Source: Aporhodopirellula rubra
GTDB lineage: Bacteria; Planctomycetota; Planctomycetia; Pirellulales; Pirellulaceae
DNA: 64,000 nucleotides
NCBI RefSeq assembly: GCF_014192335.1
Contig: NZ_JACHXU010000028.1
Span: 1 to 64,000, forward strand
Reading direction: 5' to 3'
Position 1 is the first letter of the stretch. The number at the start of each line of letters is the position of its first letter. The position numbers and the translations under genes are program-made. Under the pieces are notes generated by a model. That model was given only the letters and a program-made list of their open reading frames with translations, did not search any database and was not told the origin of the DNA. Below are positions 34,781 through 43,288 of the stretch, in pieces.

Positions 34781-35799
34781 TGATGGGCTTGCAAGCCATT
34801 CATCACCAGCCTTGGTGGTTGCTAATTTGCTTCTCGTTGCTGTTGTCTTTGATCACCGGCTGCATGGAAGATTTGACCACGTTGAAAATCCCCGGCGTGA
34901 AACGGACCTTTCATCAGGCAATTGGTTGGGAAGCCGAAGACTTCTTCAATGACTCGGCAGTGATCGAACTCTGTAAGGCGATTGAGGCGAACGACCTTGC
35001 GAAGATGAAGCGATTGATCGCCGAAGGCGTTGACGTCAACGCGATCGGGGAAGGTGGTGTCACGCCGCTGCTTTGGGCATTCGTGGACAACCAACCGGAA
35101 CGATTTCAGCTCCTTCTTGAAAATGGAGCCGACCCCAACGTCAAGACCACCACCCGGCTCAATGCCCCCAATGCGTTCGCCGTCGGCGATTCAGTGACCA
35201 CACTTGCCGCCAGTTCCTATTTCGTCGGTCCTTATGAAGCGGTGCTTCAACACGGTGGAGATCCATCCATCGTGGGCCCCCACGAGCAGCCCATGTTGCA
35301 CATCATTGTCAGAGCCCCGATCTCTCAGGAGTTGAAGAAGAAACGCATTTTGATGGCAGTGGAATATGGTGCGGACATCAATCAAAAAAACTCCATGGGA
35401 ACCATTGCAGCTACCGCAGTCGGGGCTTTTCAGCAATGGGAACTCGCCCTTTGGCTCTTGCAGCAAGGCGTCGATCCTCATTACTACCGACCTGTCGAGA
35501 GCACCAACATAGTTGGAGTCGCGTTGAGTCATGAGGATCGTTTGACTCCTAGTAGAAAAGAAAGCTATGAGAAGTTAATGCAGTGGTTTCGAGAGGACGG
35601 TTACGACTTAGAAGCCATCCGAGAGAGTTCTCGTCAGATCCGTGAAATCCGGGTGCCCAGTAGCAGGAAACGTTTCATCCAGCGCAAAATTGCGGAGCAA
35701 GTTCGCCAGGGACTTCGTCCCGACCCAAGTCTGGACGCGGAAACTCAAGACGAATGGTATGCCGAGCGGCGTCGAGCACGGCAAAGGCAAGCGGAGTGA
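34780..35799 (+). CDS. Ankyrin-repeat lipoprotein, tandem copy 2
   Basis: The protein has 339 residues from ATG 34780, which overlaps the stop of copy 1. The lipoprotein signal is different from copy 1 (MMGLQAIHHQPWWLLICFSL, lipobox LITGC, Cys28), but from MEDLT onward it is nearly the same protein. DNA identity with copy 1 is very high across the ankyrin region and C-terminus, so duplication is recent. The central and C-terminal substitutions (for example NSMGTIAATAVGAF versus DSKGTIGRTAVAAF) show some divergence. The last 45 bases, including the basic RRRARQRQAE end, are also the start region of the next copy. Function as for copy 1. Confidence 0.88.
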   Translation: MMGLQAIHHQPWWLLICFSLLLSLITGCMEDLTTLKIPGVKRTFHQAIGWEAEDFFNDSAVIELCKAIEANDLAKMKRLIAEGVDVNAIGEGGVTPLLWAFVDNQPERFQLLLENGADPNVKTTTRLNAPNAFAVGDSVTTLAASSYFVGPYEAVLQHGGDPSIVGPHEQPMLHIIVRAPISQELKKKRILMAVEYGADINQKNSMGTIAATAVGAFQQWELALWLLQQGVDPHYYRPVESTNIVGVALSHEDRLTPSRKESYEKLMQWFREDGYDLEAIRESSRQIREIRVPSSRKRFIQRKIAEQVRQGLRPDPSLDAETQDEWYAERRRARQRQAE

Positions 35800-35801
35800 T
35801 T

Positions 35802-36491
35802 ATGGGCTTGCAAGCCATTCATCACCAGCCTTGGTGGTTGCTAATTTGCTTCTCGTTGCTGTTGTCTTTGATCACCGGCTGCATGGAAGATTTGACCACG
35901 TTGAAAATCCCCGGCGTGAAACGGACCTTTCATCAGGCGGTGGGTTGGAAAGCCGAAGACTTCTTCAATGACTCGGCGGTGATCGAACTCTGTGATGCGA
36001 TTGAGGCCAACGACGTTGCGAAGATGAAACAATTGATCGCCGAGGGAGTCGATGTCAACGCAGTCGGTGACGGTGGTGTTACGCCACTGCTTTGGGCATT
36101 CGTGGACAACCAGCCAGAACGATTTCAACTCCTTCTGGAACACGGGGCCGATCCCAACGATTCGGAATCGGTTCGCAGTTCCGTCGACCTGATTCACGAG
36201 CGGGCACATCAAAATTCCCGATCGCTGATCGTCCGGGAATGGTCGCACTTGGATTGGATCGGATTTCCTTTCGAGGCATCGCCGCCGATGCGTTTCACTT
36301 GGGATGATCCGAAGAATCAGCGGATAGCGATAGACGAACCAGTCGAGTGGTGGATCCACAGCATCTTTGAAAAGGTCGTCACGGCAAGCTCGTCGATGGT
36401 TCGACTGAAATTCAAAAAACACTCAAAGTGTGAGCCCCGTGATTCCAACCTCTCTAACAATCACAGCCTCTTTCGGATTGTCAGAAATTAG
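35802..36491 (+). pseudogene. Ankyrin-repeat lipoprotein, truncated chimeric copy 3
   Basis: The open frame has 229 residues from ATG 35802, two bases after the stop of copy 2. Residues 1-119 match copy 2 almost exactly (lipobox LITGC, Cys27; the first ankyrin unit and LLLEHGADPN). At base 36159 similarity stops abruptly, and unrelated sequence follows (SESVRSSVDLIHERAHQNSR, WDDPKNQRIAIDEPVEWWIH). Four ankyrin units and the C-terminal basic domain are missing. Near 36415, at a run of six A, removing one base would join the frame to downstream protein-like sequence (PTSLTITASFGLSEISRWFE). So the gene is probably a deletion fusion with a further frameshift. An expressed short lipoprotein is possible. 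Confidence 0.7.
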
Positions 36492-36607
36492 TCGGTGGTT
36501 TGAGCGAAGCGAACACCAATGGAAACTGATTGATCGATATCACTTTGACTCTGAAGGACTCATCGATTCTGCGACCATTTCAGGGTCGGTGGTTCGCTTT
36601 TTCGTTC

Positions 36608-36639
36608 CCGGGGGTGCGCTGCTGCGCAGCAACCCCCGG
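36608..36639. repeat. GC-rich REP-like palindrome
   Basis: CCGGGGGT pairs with ACCCCCGG around an inner palindromic stretch (gcgctgctgcgcagca). The arms share their CCGGGGGT core with the perfect stem at 5144-5167, which suggests a common element family. Confidence 0.6.
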
Positions 36640-36830
36640 CTAATCTCTTCCATCCCGGTCGGGATATCGCTCCAATTTGCGGACCCCAAACGGACAGGTA
36701 AAGACCTGTGTCAGGCCGACTTTTTGGCGTCCAGGCCAACACAGCTAATACACTGGAAGACTGCTGGCGATACGCTTAACGTCGCCGCAACAACGATGGT
36801 GACCATCGAGTCGCATCTCCTCTGGACCTT

Positions 36831-36900
36831 AGTGCATTTCCATTTTCGTTGTAGCCACCGTCGCCCGACGGTGGACCACGTTCTGGCGAACGTAGCTACC
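36831..36900 (+). repeat. Dispersed repeat, copy B
   Basis: It matches 21131-21210 read on the minus strand. The shared core is gcatttccattt, gttgtagccaccgtcgc and tctggcgaac. In this copy CCACCGTCG and CGACGGTGG (36855-36874) form a perfect 9-bp stem with a 2-base loop. It lies just beyond the 3' end of the 162-residue gene. Confidence 0.75.
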
Positions 36901-36931
36901 TTTGAAAACCTACGTCATTGACAGAGACGCT

Positions 36932-37420
36932 CTACACAGGCGGTTGGTACGGGTTGCCGCTTTCGATCGGTGTTCCTGTCGAGGTTACCGAATCATCAGT
37001 TTCTGACGCGGAGCATTTTCGCGTGCAAAACCGGACAACGATCAGCCGAATGACGAGCAGCGAGAGCGCAACCACGCTGAAATTTAACATCGCGACAAAT
37101 CCGTTGAAGAAAGGACCAATGACCAAATTGGCTCCATCGGCCATCAACGCGTTCATGTCGGATTCGGACATTTGGTCGGAATGAAGATCCGCCCATTGCC
37201 CGCGAATCCGCCACTTCTCTTGGATTTCAACGGCGGACGAATGCGTCGCGAAAATGGTCAGCCCGATGATCGCGATCAGTTTCGCGATCCGGCGCAGCAC
37301 CGTGCGGCGGATCAACGAAAGAAGAATCAATATAGCGATGCCCGACCAAACCACGCAGGGATAAACCCACGAGTAACCGTTGACGCGAGACGTCTCCCAG
37401 ACCTGTTCGAAGGTTTCCAT
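36932..37420 (-). CDS. Small membrane protein with NPYQ C-terminus
   Basis: This protein has 162 residues with ATG at 37420. Three hydrophobic segments lie at about 19-36 (VYPCVVWSGIAILILLSLI), 45-64 (AKLIAIIGLTIFATHSSAV) and 100-130 (VIGPFFNGFVAMLNFSVVAL, SLLVIRLIVVRF). The last residues GNPYQPPV carry the NPYQ motif common at the ends of planctomycete membrane proteins of unknown function. It lies 62 bases downstream of the DUF1501 gene on the same strand and might be the last member of that transcript. No catalytic residues are recognised. Confidence 0.7.
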   Translation of the reverse strand: METFEQVWETSRVNGYSWVYPCVVWSGIAILILLSLIRRTVLRRIAKLIAIIGLTIFATHSSAVEIQEKWRIRGQWADLHSDQMSESDMNALMADGANLVIGPFFNGFVAMLNFSVVALSLLVIRLIVVRFCTRKCSASETDDSVTSTGTPIESGNPYQPPV

Positions 37421-37482
37421 CGATCGACGCCTCTTCGTGGATTGTTACGCAAAGACGCCCGCATCGTGTCGTGTCGTGTTGG

Positions 37483-38928
37483 CTATGCGATCAGTTGATC
37501 GACCACGTGTCCGTGGACATCGGTGAGTCGGAAATCGCGGCCTTGGTATCGGTAGGTCAAACGCTCGTGGTCAATTCCCATCAGGCGTAGGATCGTTGCG
37601 TGGAGGTCGTGAATGTGAACTCCGTCTTGCACCACATTGTAACTGAATTCGTCTGTCTCGCCGTGGGAATGGCCTGCGTTCACACCACCACCGGCCATCC
37701 ACATCGTAAAGCAACGTGGATGGTGATCGCGTCCGAAACTGTTCGCGGTAATCTTTCCTTGGCAGTAACTCGTTCGTCCAAATTCGCCACCCCAAATAAC
37801 CAACGTGTCGTCGAGCATGCCTTGGTTCTTGAGGTCTTGGATCAAACCTGCCGTCGGCTGGTCCGTCATTCGGCACTGATTCTTGATACCGCCGGGCAGC
37901 CCAGCGTGTTGGTCCCATCCCGGTTGGTACAACTGGATGAACCGAACGCCCTTCTGAGCCAAACGTCTCGCCCGCAGGCAGTTCGCGGCATAGGTTCCCG
38001 GCGTGGTGACTTCGTCGCCGTAAAGCGCGAGCGTCTCTTTCGACTCCCCTGAGATATCGGTCACTTCCGGAATCGAGGTTTGCATTCGGAATGCCATTTC
38101 GTACTGCGAAATCCGATTTTCGATCGCCGGGTCGCTGGTCGCCTCGAGTTGCAACTGATGCAGTTCACCGATCCGATCGAGAGCCTTCCGGCGGCTCGTC
38201 CGATCGATCCCCGCGGGACTGTTCAGATACAGGACCGCGTCTTTGTCCGAACGCAACTCGACGCCGTCATACTTGCCAGGCAAAAACCCGCTTCCCCAAA
38301 GCTGCGCCGTGAGCGGTTGCCCACCTCGCTTGCTGGAGACCATCACGACAAACGCAGGCAGATCTTCGTTTTCGCTGCCGAGTCCGTACCACGACCACGC
38401 TCCCATGCTGGGACGGCCCGGGAACTGGGAACCGGTTTGCATCATCGTCACGCCGGGGCCGTGGTTGATCGCCTCCGTGTTCATCGACTTGATCACGCAC
38501 AGCTCGTCGGCGATTTTGGCAGTGTGCGGTAAAAGATCACTCATCCAATGACCGCTCTCACCATGTTGAGTGAATTTGAACGGCGAACCCACCAACGGGA
38601 ACGACGCTTGGTGCGCGCTCATTCCGGTCAGACGTTGTCCCATTCTCACCGAGGCGGGCAGTTCCTGACCGTTGATCTCGTTGAGTTTCGGCTTGTAATC
38701 GAGCAAGTCCATCTGCGACGGAGCACCGGATTGGAACAGGAAAATGATGCGTTTCGCTTTGGGTGCAAAATGCGTCGCAGGTGTGATGGCCGAAGGCGCG
38801 GCGATCGCACTGTCGGATTGCAACAACTCCGCAAGAGCCATCGATCCCAGACCATACCCGAAACGGCCGAGCCATTGACGACGCGATAAGACCGATGGGT
38901 CAAATCCGGTACAGATATTCTTAGTCAT
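37483..38928 (-). CDS. DUF1501 protein with Tat-type signal
   Basis: The protein has 481 residues from ATG 38928, preceded by CAAGGTAAATCG. An upstream start at 38988 would overlap the partner gene and lacks an SD. The N-terminus has a twin-arginine-like signal (SRRQWLGRFGYGLGSMALAE, Arg16-Arg17) and a cleavage region near AIAA. The DUF1501 family features are clear: IIFLFQSGAPSQMDLLDYKP, LPHTAKIADELCVIKSMNTE, NHGPGVTMMQTGSQ and GGEFGRTSYCQG, which resembles the alkaline-phosphatase/sulfatase fold. The protein ends with YQGRDFRLTDVHGHVVDQLI. It follows the DUF1549/DUF1553 gene by 41 bases. The two families nearly always occur as such pairs in planctomycetes, and no reaction has been proven for either. 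Confidence 0.93.
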   Translation of the reverse strand: MTKNICTGFDPSVLSRRQWLGRFGYGLGSMALAELLQSDSAIAAPSAITPATHFAPKAKRIIFLFQSGAPSQMDLLDYKPKLNEINGQELPASVRMGQRLTGMSAHQASFPLVGSPFKFTQHGESGHWMSDLLPHTAKIADELCVIKSMNTEAINHGPGVTMMQTGSQFPGRPSMGAWSWYGLGSENEDLPAFVVMVSSKRGGQPLTAQLWGSGFLPGKYDGVELRSDKDAVLYLNSPAGIDRTSRRKALDRIGELHQLQLEATSDPAIENRISQYEMAFRMQTSIPEVTDISGESKETLALYGDEVTTPGTYAANCLRARRLAQKGVRFIQLYQPGWDQHAGLPGGIKNQCRMTDQPTAGLIQDLKNQGMLDDTLVIWGGEFGRTSYCQGKITANSFGRDHHPRCFTMWMAGGGVNAGHSHGETDEFSYNVVQDGVHIHDLHATILRLMGIDHERLTYRYQGRDFRLTDVHGHVVDQLIA

Positions 38929-38969
38929 CGATTTACCTTGTGAGTGATTGGATAGATTTTGCGTCGTGT

Positions 38970-41900
38970 TCACTGGTGCCTCACGCATTCGTCGAGGTTC
39001 ATGACCGAACTGACCAAGACGGTCGCGGCGGCTAGTTCAGCGGGCGAGAGTTCCGACGAAGGTTGAGCCTGTCCAACACCGAGAAACTCCTTCGCCTGCT
39101 CAGGGCTCTTTGCAAACCCGTCGAGTTGTTCGCGATAGAGCTGTTCGAGAATTTCTGCCTCACGCGAGGACGGCTGACGGCTGGTCAATCGTTCAAAGGT
39201 GTCACACACCATCACATGGACATCGTCACCGTGATCCGTCAGCAGATTCCCTGCCATCACCCGAGCCGCCTCAACAAACTGAGCACCGTTCATCAGCACG
39301 AGTGCTTGCAGTGGCGTCGAGGTGATCTCGCGTCGCAACCGGCAAACCTCGCGGGTCGGCGTGTTAAGCGTCATCATCACCGGTGCCGGCGAGGTCCGTT
39401 TCCAGAACGTATAAAGACTGCGGCGATAGAGTTTGTCCCCCTCATCGACTTTCAACGGATTGTACGCGAGTGCCACGTCATAGGTTTTCACCGGCGGACC
39501 GCCGACCTTGTCAACCAACAGGCCACTGACGGCGAGCATGTTGTCGCGAATCATTTCGGCTGACAAACGTTGTCCCGTACCACGTGACAGATACAGGTTC
39601 TCAGGATCCTTATCCCGCTCTTCCGCGGACACGACGCTGCTTTGTCGATAGGTCGCCGACAACGCGATTTTGCGTAGCAATTGACGAACGTCCCAACCCG
39701 ATTGAACAAAATCTCGAGCCATCCAATCGAGCAAATTGGGATGAGTCGGTGGAGCACTTTGGTTGCCGAAGTCTTCGGACGTGCGGACCAATCCAGAACC
39801 GAACATCATTTGCCAATAACGGTTCACGGTGACGCGTGCGGTCAACGGGTGTTCCGGTTGCGTGAGCCACTGCGCGAACCCGAGTCGATTGCGAGGCATG
39901 TCGTCGTCCATCGGCGGCAAGAATTCCGGCCCTCGAGGCTGGACCGGTTTGCCAGGTTGGTCATACACGCCTCGTTCGAGCAGGTAAGCTTGGCGTGGCG
40001 TGGCACTTTCTCGCATGACCAAAATCGCAGGCGTCGCATCGATCGCGTTGTTCAATTCCACGCGAGCGGATCGCAACGCCTTGCGCAACTGAACCGCTTT
40101 GGCGTCAACAGCCAACGTGTAGTACGAACGCAATTCGGCAAGCTCTTCATCGGAAAGCTGATCGACCGGACGTATCAAGTTCGCGTACAACGCCTCTCCG
40201 TCATACAACTGAGCGACTTCGAGGTCACTGAGTTGACGATCGAACGCGTCGAACTGATCCACACGTCCGCCGACAAACCCGCGATCCCGATAACGTTCTC
40301 CGATCGCCAAATCAGGGTACCCGCCTCGCCACTGTGTGATATTGCGTGTCAGGTGGTCGACGACCACACGCGTTGCCGCGGGCTTGCCGTCGACAAAGAT
40401 TTTCAGGCCATCGGCGCGGCTCGAACCGTCGTAGACCATGGCGACGTGAGTCCATTTCTCGGCGACGAGTTCGTCCGTCGTTTCGATCGCGATCGCATCG
40501 CCGGGCCAAAAATGACAGAGCTTTGCGACGAGTTTGTTTCCCTCACGCGTTAATTCGTACCCAATCGATCCGGCGTCATCCCAACCACGAGAACGACGGA
40601 TCAGCACACCACGTGTTTCCACCTCCGGTGACCAAATCCACATCGAAAACGAGAACGGATCATGCCGTTCGAAGTGTCCTTCACCTGGCATGAAAATGGA
40701 GTCGTCCCCGGTCAGCTCGATCGCCTTGCCGAATTTCCCTTCGACGTGCGTGTTGGCGAGAGGCGTCAACGCAAATTTTTCAGATTGACCGGCCGCCTCG
40801 TTGGGCAATGCGTGAACCGTATCAGGCAAGAGCTTCTTTTCCGTTTCCGATATCAACTCGCCCGGACCGGGCTTCTGCAATTCGTCCATCGACAGTGCGA
40901 CGACGTGTCCCGGCATCGGCGAAACAGACCGGCGGCGTGCTAACCAAGCATCGAATGCCTCGTCGATTCCCGTTTGCACGTACTCGCGATATTCGGCTTC
41001 GGCGGTCTCAACACTTCGCGTCGCCGCATCGATCACGGCAGCCTGTTTTTCATCGGGCAGTGGCATCGCCGGAGTGGGAACCGCGTCGGTGAAGTACGAG
41101 ATCAAACCGTTCTCATCGATGTCATCGAAAAACGCTGACATCGAGTAGTAGTCTTCCGCGGTCAGCGGGTCATATTTGTGATCGTGGCAACGACAACACT
41201 CCATCGTTAGGCCGAGAAACGCGGCGCCGACGGTGTGCGTTCGGTCGGCAACGTTTTCGACACGGAATTCCTCAATCGCCACACCACCTTCTTTCTTATG
41301 CGAGTGCAGACGGTTGAATGCGGTTGCCAGTCGTTGCTCCTGAGTCGCGTTAGGAAACAAATCTCCCGCGAGCTGCCAGGTGATGAATTCGTCGTAGGGC
41401 ATGTTGCGATGAAAGGCGTCGATCACCCAATCGCGATACGGCCATACAAAACGCTCGTCATCTCGTTGATAGCCGTATGTGTCGGCGTAACGAGCAACGT
41501 CCAGCCATTCGCTCGTCAGACGTTCCGCACACGCAGTACTCTGCAGCAAACGGTCGACGACCTTTTCATAGGCGTCCTCAGAAGTGTCATTGAGAAACTC
41601 GCGAATTTCGGGAACCGTCGGTGGCAAACCGGTTAAGTCAAACGTGACCCGGCGGAGCCACTTCTCGCGGCTGGCTGGTTCGGCATGAGTCAATCCTTTT
41701 TGTTTGACGACATTTGCCACGAAGCGATCGATCGGTCCTTTCGCCCAATCGCCGCCGGCGTCGGGAACCTCGACTTCCGAGGGCAGGGGCACGAACGCCC
41801 AGTGAGCTTCGAATCGGGCACCTTCGGAAATCCATTGGTCCAAGATCTCGATGTCTTCCGGTGTGAGTTTTTTCAAGTCACCGACCGGCGGCATGGGATC

Positions 41901-42191
41901 GTCCTCGTCGTGAATCCGAGCATGCACTTCGCTCGAATCGAGGTCTCCCGGGACGATGCCAAAGTAGCCACCCAAATCCGCGGTCGCGTTCTCAAACGAA
42001 TCAACCCGAAACTCCGATTCCTGGTTCGCCGCATCCGGCCCATGGCACTTAAAGCACTTGTCCGAAAGGATCGGTCGAACGTCACGGTTGAAGTCGATCT
42101 CGGCATGCACTGGAACGGAGAGACCCACACTCGCGGTCGCAGATACGATCAACGCACCCAACCGCAAGGAGACACAACGGATGAAATCCAT
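38970..42191 (-). CDS. PSCyt1-DUF1549-LamG-DUF1553 cytochrome-type protein
   Basis: This protein has 1,073 residues. A signal peptide (MDFIRCVSLRLGALIVSATA, cut near VHA-E) is followed by the planctomycete cytochrome domain with CxxCH (Cys46-x2-Cys49-His50, CFKCHGPD). DUF1549 spans about 150-377 (KGPIDRFVANVVKQKGL, RVTFDLTGLPPTVPEI). A concanavalin/LamG-type domain lies at about 470-640 (DPFSFSMWIWSPEVETRGVL, VDGKPAATRVVVDHLTRN). DUF1553 runs from about 735 to 985 (NRLGFAQWLTQPEHPLTARV, VNRYWQMMFGSGLVRTSEDF). The protein is periplasmic or surface-bound, and the family's function is unproven. LamG suggests carbohydrate or other ligand binding. It is the first gene of the pair with DUF1501 and is divergent from a PAS-AraC regulator across about 200 bases, an arrangement that suggests control by that regulator. 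Confidence 0.93.
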   Translation of the reverse strand: MDFIRCVSLRLGALIVSATASVGLSVPVHAEIDFNRDVRPILSDKCFKCHGPDAANQESEFRVDSFENATADLGGYFGIVPGDLDSSEVHARIHDEDDPMPPVGDLKKLTPEDIEILDQWISEGARFEAHWAFVPLPSEVEVPDAGGDWAKGPIDRFVANVVKQKGLTHAEPASREKWLRRVTFDLTGLPPTVPEIREFLNDTSEDAYEKVVDRLLQSTACAERLTSEWLDVARYADTYGYQRDDERFVWPYRDWVIDAFHRNMPYDEFITWQLAGDLFPNATQEQRLATAFNRLHSHKKEGGVAIEEFRVENVADRTHTVGAAFLGLTMECCRCHDHKYDPLTAEDYYSMSAFFDDIDENGLISYFTDAVPTPAMPLPDEKQAAVIDAATRSVETAEAEYREYVQTGIDEAFDAWLARRRSVSPMPGHVVALSMDELQKPGPGELISETEKKLLPDTVHALPNEAAGQSEKFALTPLANTHVEGKFGKAIELTGDDSIFMPGEGHFERHDPFSFSMWIWSPEVETRGVLIRRSRGWDDAGSIGYELTREGNKLVAKLCHFWPGDAIAIETTDELVAEKWTHVAMVYDGSSRADGLKIFVDGKPAATRVVVDHLTRNITQWRGGYPDLAIGERYRDRGFVGGRVDQFDAFDRQLSDLEVAQLYDGEALYANLIRPVDQLSDEELAELRSYYTLAVDAKAVQLRKALRSARVELNNAIDATPAILVMRESATPRQAYLLERGVYDQPGKPVQPRGPEFLPPMDDDMPRNRLGFAQWLTQPEHPLTARVTVNRYWQMMFGSGLVRTSEDFGNQSAPPTHPNLLDWMARDFVQSGWDVRQLLRKIALSATYRQSSVVSAEERDKDPENLYLSRGTGQRLSAEMIRDNMLAVSGLLVDKVGGPPVKTYDVALAYNPLKVDEGDKLYRRSLYTFWKRTSPAPVMMTLNTPTREVCRLRREITSTPLQALVLMNGAQFVEAARVMAGNLLTDHGDDVHVMVCDTFERLTSRQPSSREAEILEQLYREQLDGFAKSPEQAKEFLGVGQAQPSSELSPAELAAATVLVSSVMNLDECVRHQ

Positions 42192-42394
42192 AGAGATTGA
42201 CGATTTGAGAGAAAGGAGGCGGGATCGCGTTTACCAGTTGGCATCACGACTCGGGCGAGAGGAGGCAGCGGCACCGAAACGGCCGTTTTCTATACATTTA
42301 AGAGACCATTGCCCTCGCTAGTAATAGACGCATTCTAATCGTTAGGGAACGTCAGTCTTGTAACAACGGGGGCGTTTTTTGGTACGTTTTGACG

Positions 42395-43156
42395 ATGCCC
42401 AATACACTCACTAACGCGAAAACGTTCGCCGCCGATTTCTTCGCCAAACGCCCGCTCGCCGATGACGTGATCGAGCTGTTTCGATTCCTACCGACGGTTT
42501 ACTTTTACGCCAAAGACGCGAATCATCGTTACATCGCCGTCAACACACCCGTCCTGCGAGATGTCTTTGGGCTCGAACGTGACTTGGACCTGATCGGCCG
42601 AACCGACTCGGACTTCCAACCTCCCACCCTCGCCGAAGCCTACCACCAGGAAGATCGACGGGTGATGGAAGGCGGTGTGACGATCGCCAATCAAGTTTGG
42701 TTAGTGCCTCACATTCGCGGCACACCGCATTGGTACAAATCGACCAAAACTCCGCTGCATGACGGCAACGGGATGATTATCGGATTGGCGGGCGTGATGT
42801 ACCCGATCAATACACCGGAGGAACAATCGACGAGCTTCCGCGAACTGGCCCCCACGATCGAATTTATCGAAGCCAACTACAGACAAACGATTTCGATGAA
42901 AGAGATGGCCGAACGCGCGGGCCTATCCACGACACACTTCAACCAACGGTTCCGCGAACTGTTGCGAATGACTCCGACTCAATTCTTACTCGCTCGACGC
43001 GTCGAGCACGCGCGACGTTTGCTGACCGAAACCGAAGACTCGGTCGCCGAGATCAGTGGCGCGATCGGGTTTTACGACCAAAGTCACTTCACCAAACGGT
43101 TCCGCCAAGTCACCGGCCTAACGCCGCTGGCGTACCGCAAGAACTTTCGCGATTAA
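42395..43156 (+). CDS. AraC-family regulator with N-terminal PAS domain
   Basis: The protein has 253 residues from ATG 42395; a TTG two codons earlier (42389) is possible. Residues about 25-135 form a PAS domain (FLPTVYFYAKDANHRYIAVN, LIGRTDSDFQPPTLAEAYHQ, VWLVPHIRGTPHWYKSTKTP). The rest is the AraC DNA-binding domain with two helix-turn-helix units (ISMKEMAERAGLSTTHFNQR, SVAEISGAIGFYDQSHFTKR) ending LTPLAYRKNFR. It likely senses a small ligand or a redox or aromatic signal through the PAS domain. It is divergent from the DUF1549/DUF1553 gene across about 200 bases, which makes that operon its most likely target (inference from order). It is followed by the antiporter gene on the opposite strand, convergent. 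Confidence 0.92.
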   Translation: MPNTLTNAKTFAADFFAKRPLADDVIELFRFLPTVYFYAKDANHRYIAVNTPVLRDVFGLERDLDLIGRTDSDFQPPTLAEAYHQEDRRVMEGGVTIANQVWLVPHIRGTPHWYKSTKTPLHDGNGMIIGLAGVMYPINTPEEQSTSFRELAPTIEFIEANYRQTISMKEMAERAGLSTTHFNQRFRELLRMTPTQFLLARRVEHARRLLTETEDSVAEISGAIGFYDQSHFTKRFRQVTGLTPLAYRKNFRD

Positions 43157-43288
43157 AGCGTATCCACAAACGACGACCGTCCCGGTCACATCCACAGGAG
43201 TCGCCAGCAACGAACCTGTTAATGTCCGGCGACATTTTTTTAGACCGTGCTCCGGCCCGCGAAGCTCTGACTCGCGACCGAACGAACT

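Larger units (their letters stand above)
36492..36931. other. Gap with hairpin and dispersed repeats, no gene
   Basis: This 440-base stretch carries the remains of the gene fused to copy 3 (to about 36590), a GC-rich palindrome (36608-36639) and a dispersed repeat (36831-36900). I see no complete gene. Confidence 0.55.

Noticed and set aside
36430..36921. 163-codon plus-strand frame
   Set aside because: It combines a gene fragment, a GC-rich palindrome and a dispersed repeat in one frame by chance; only its first part is protein-like.
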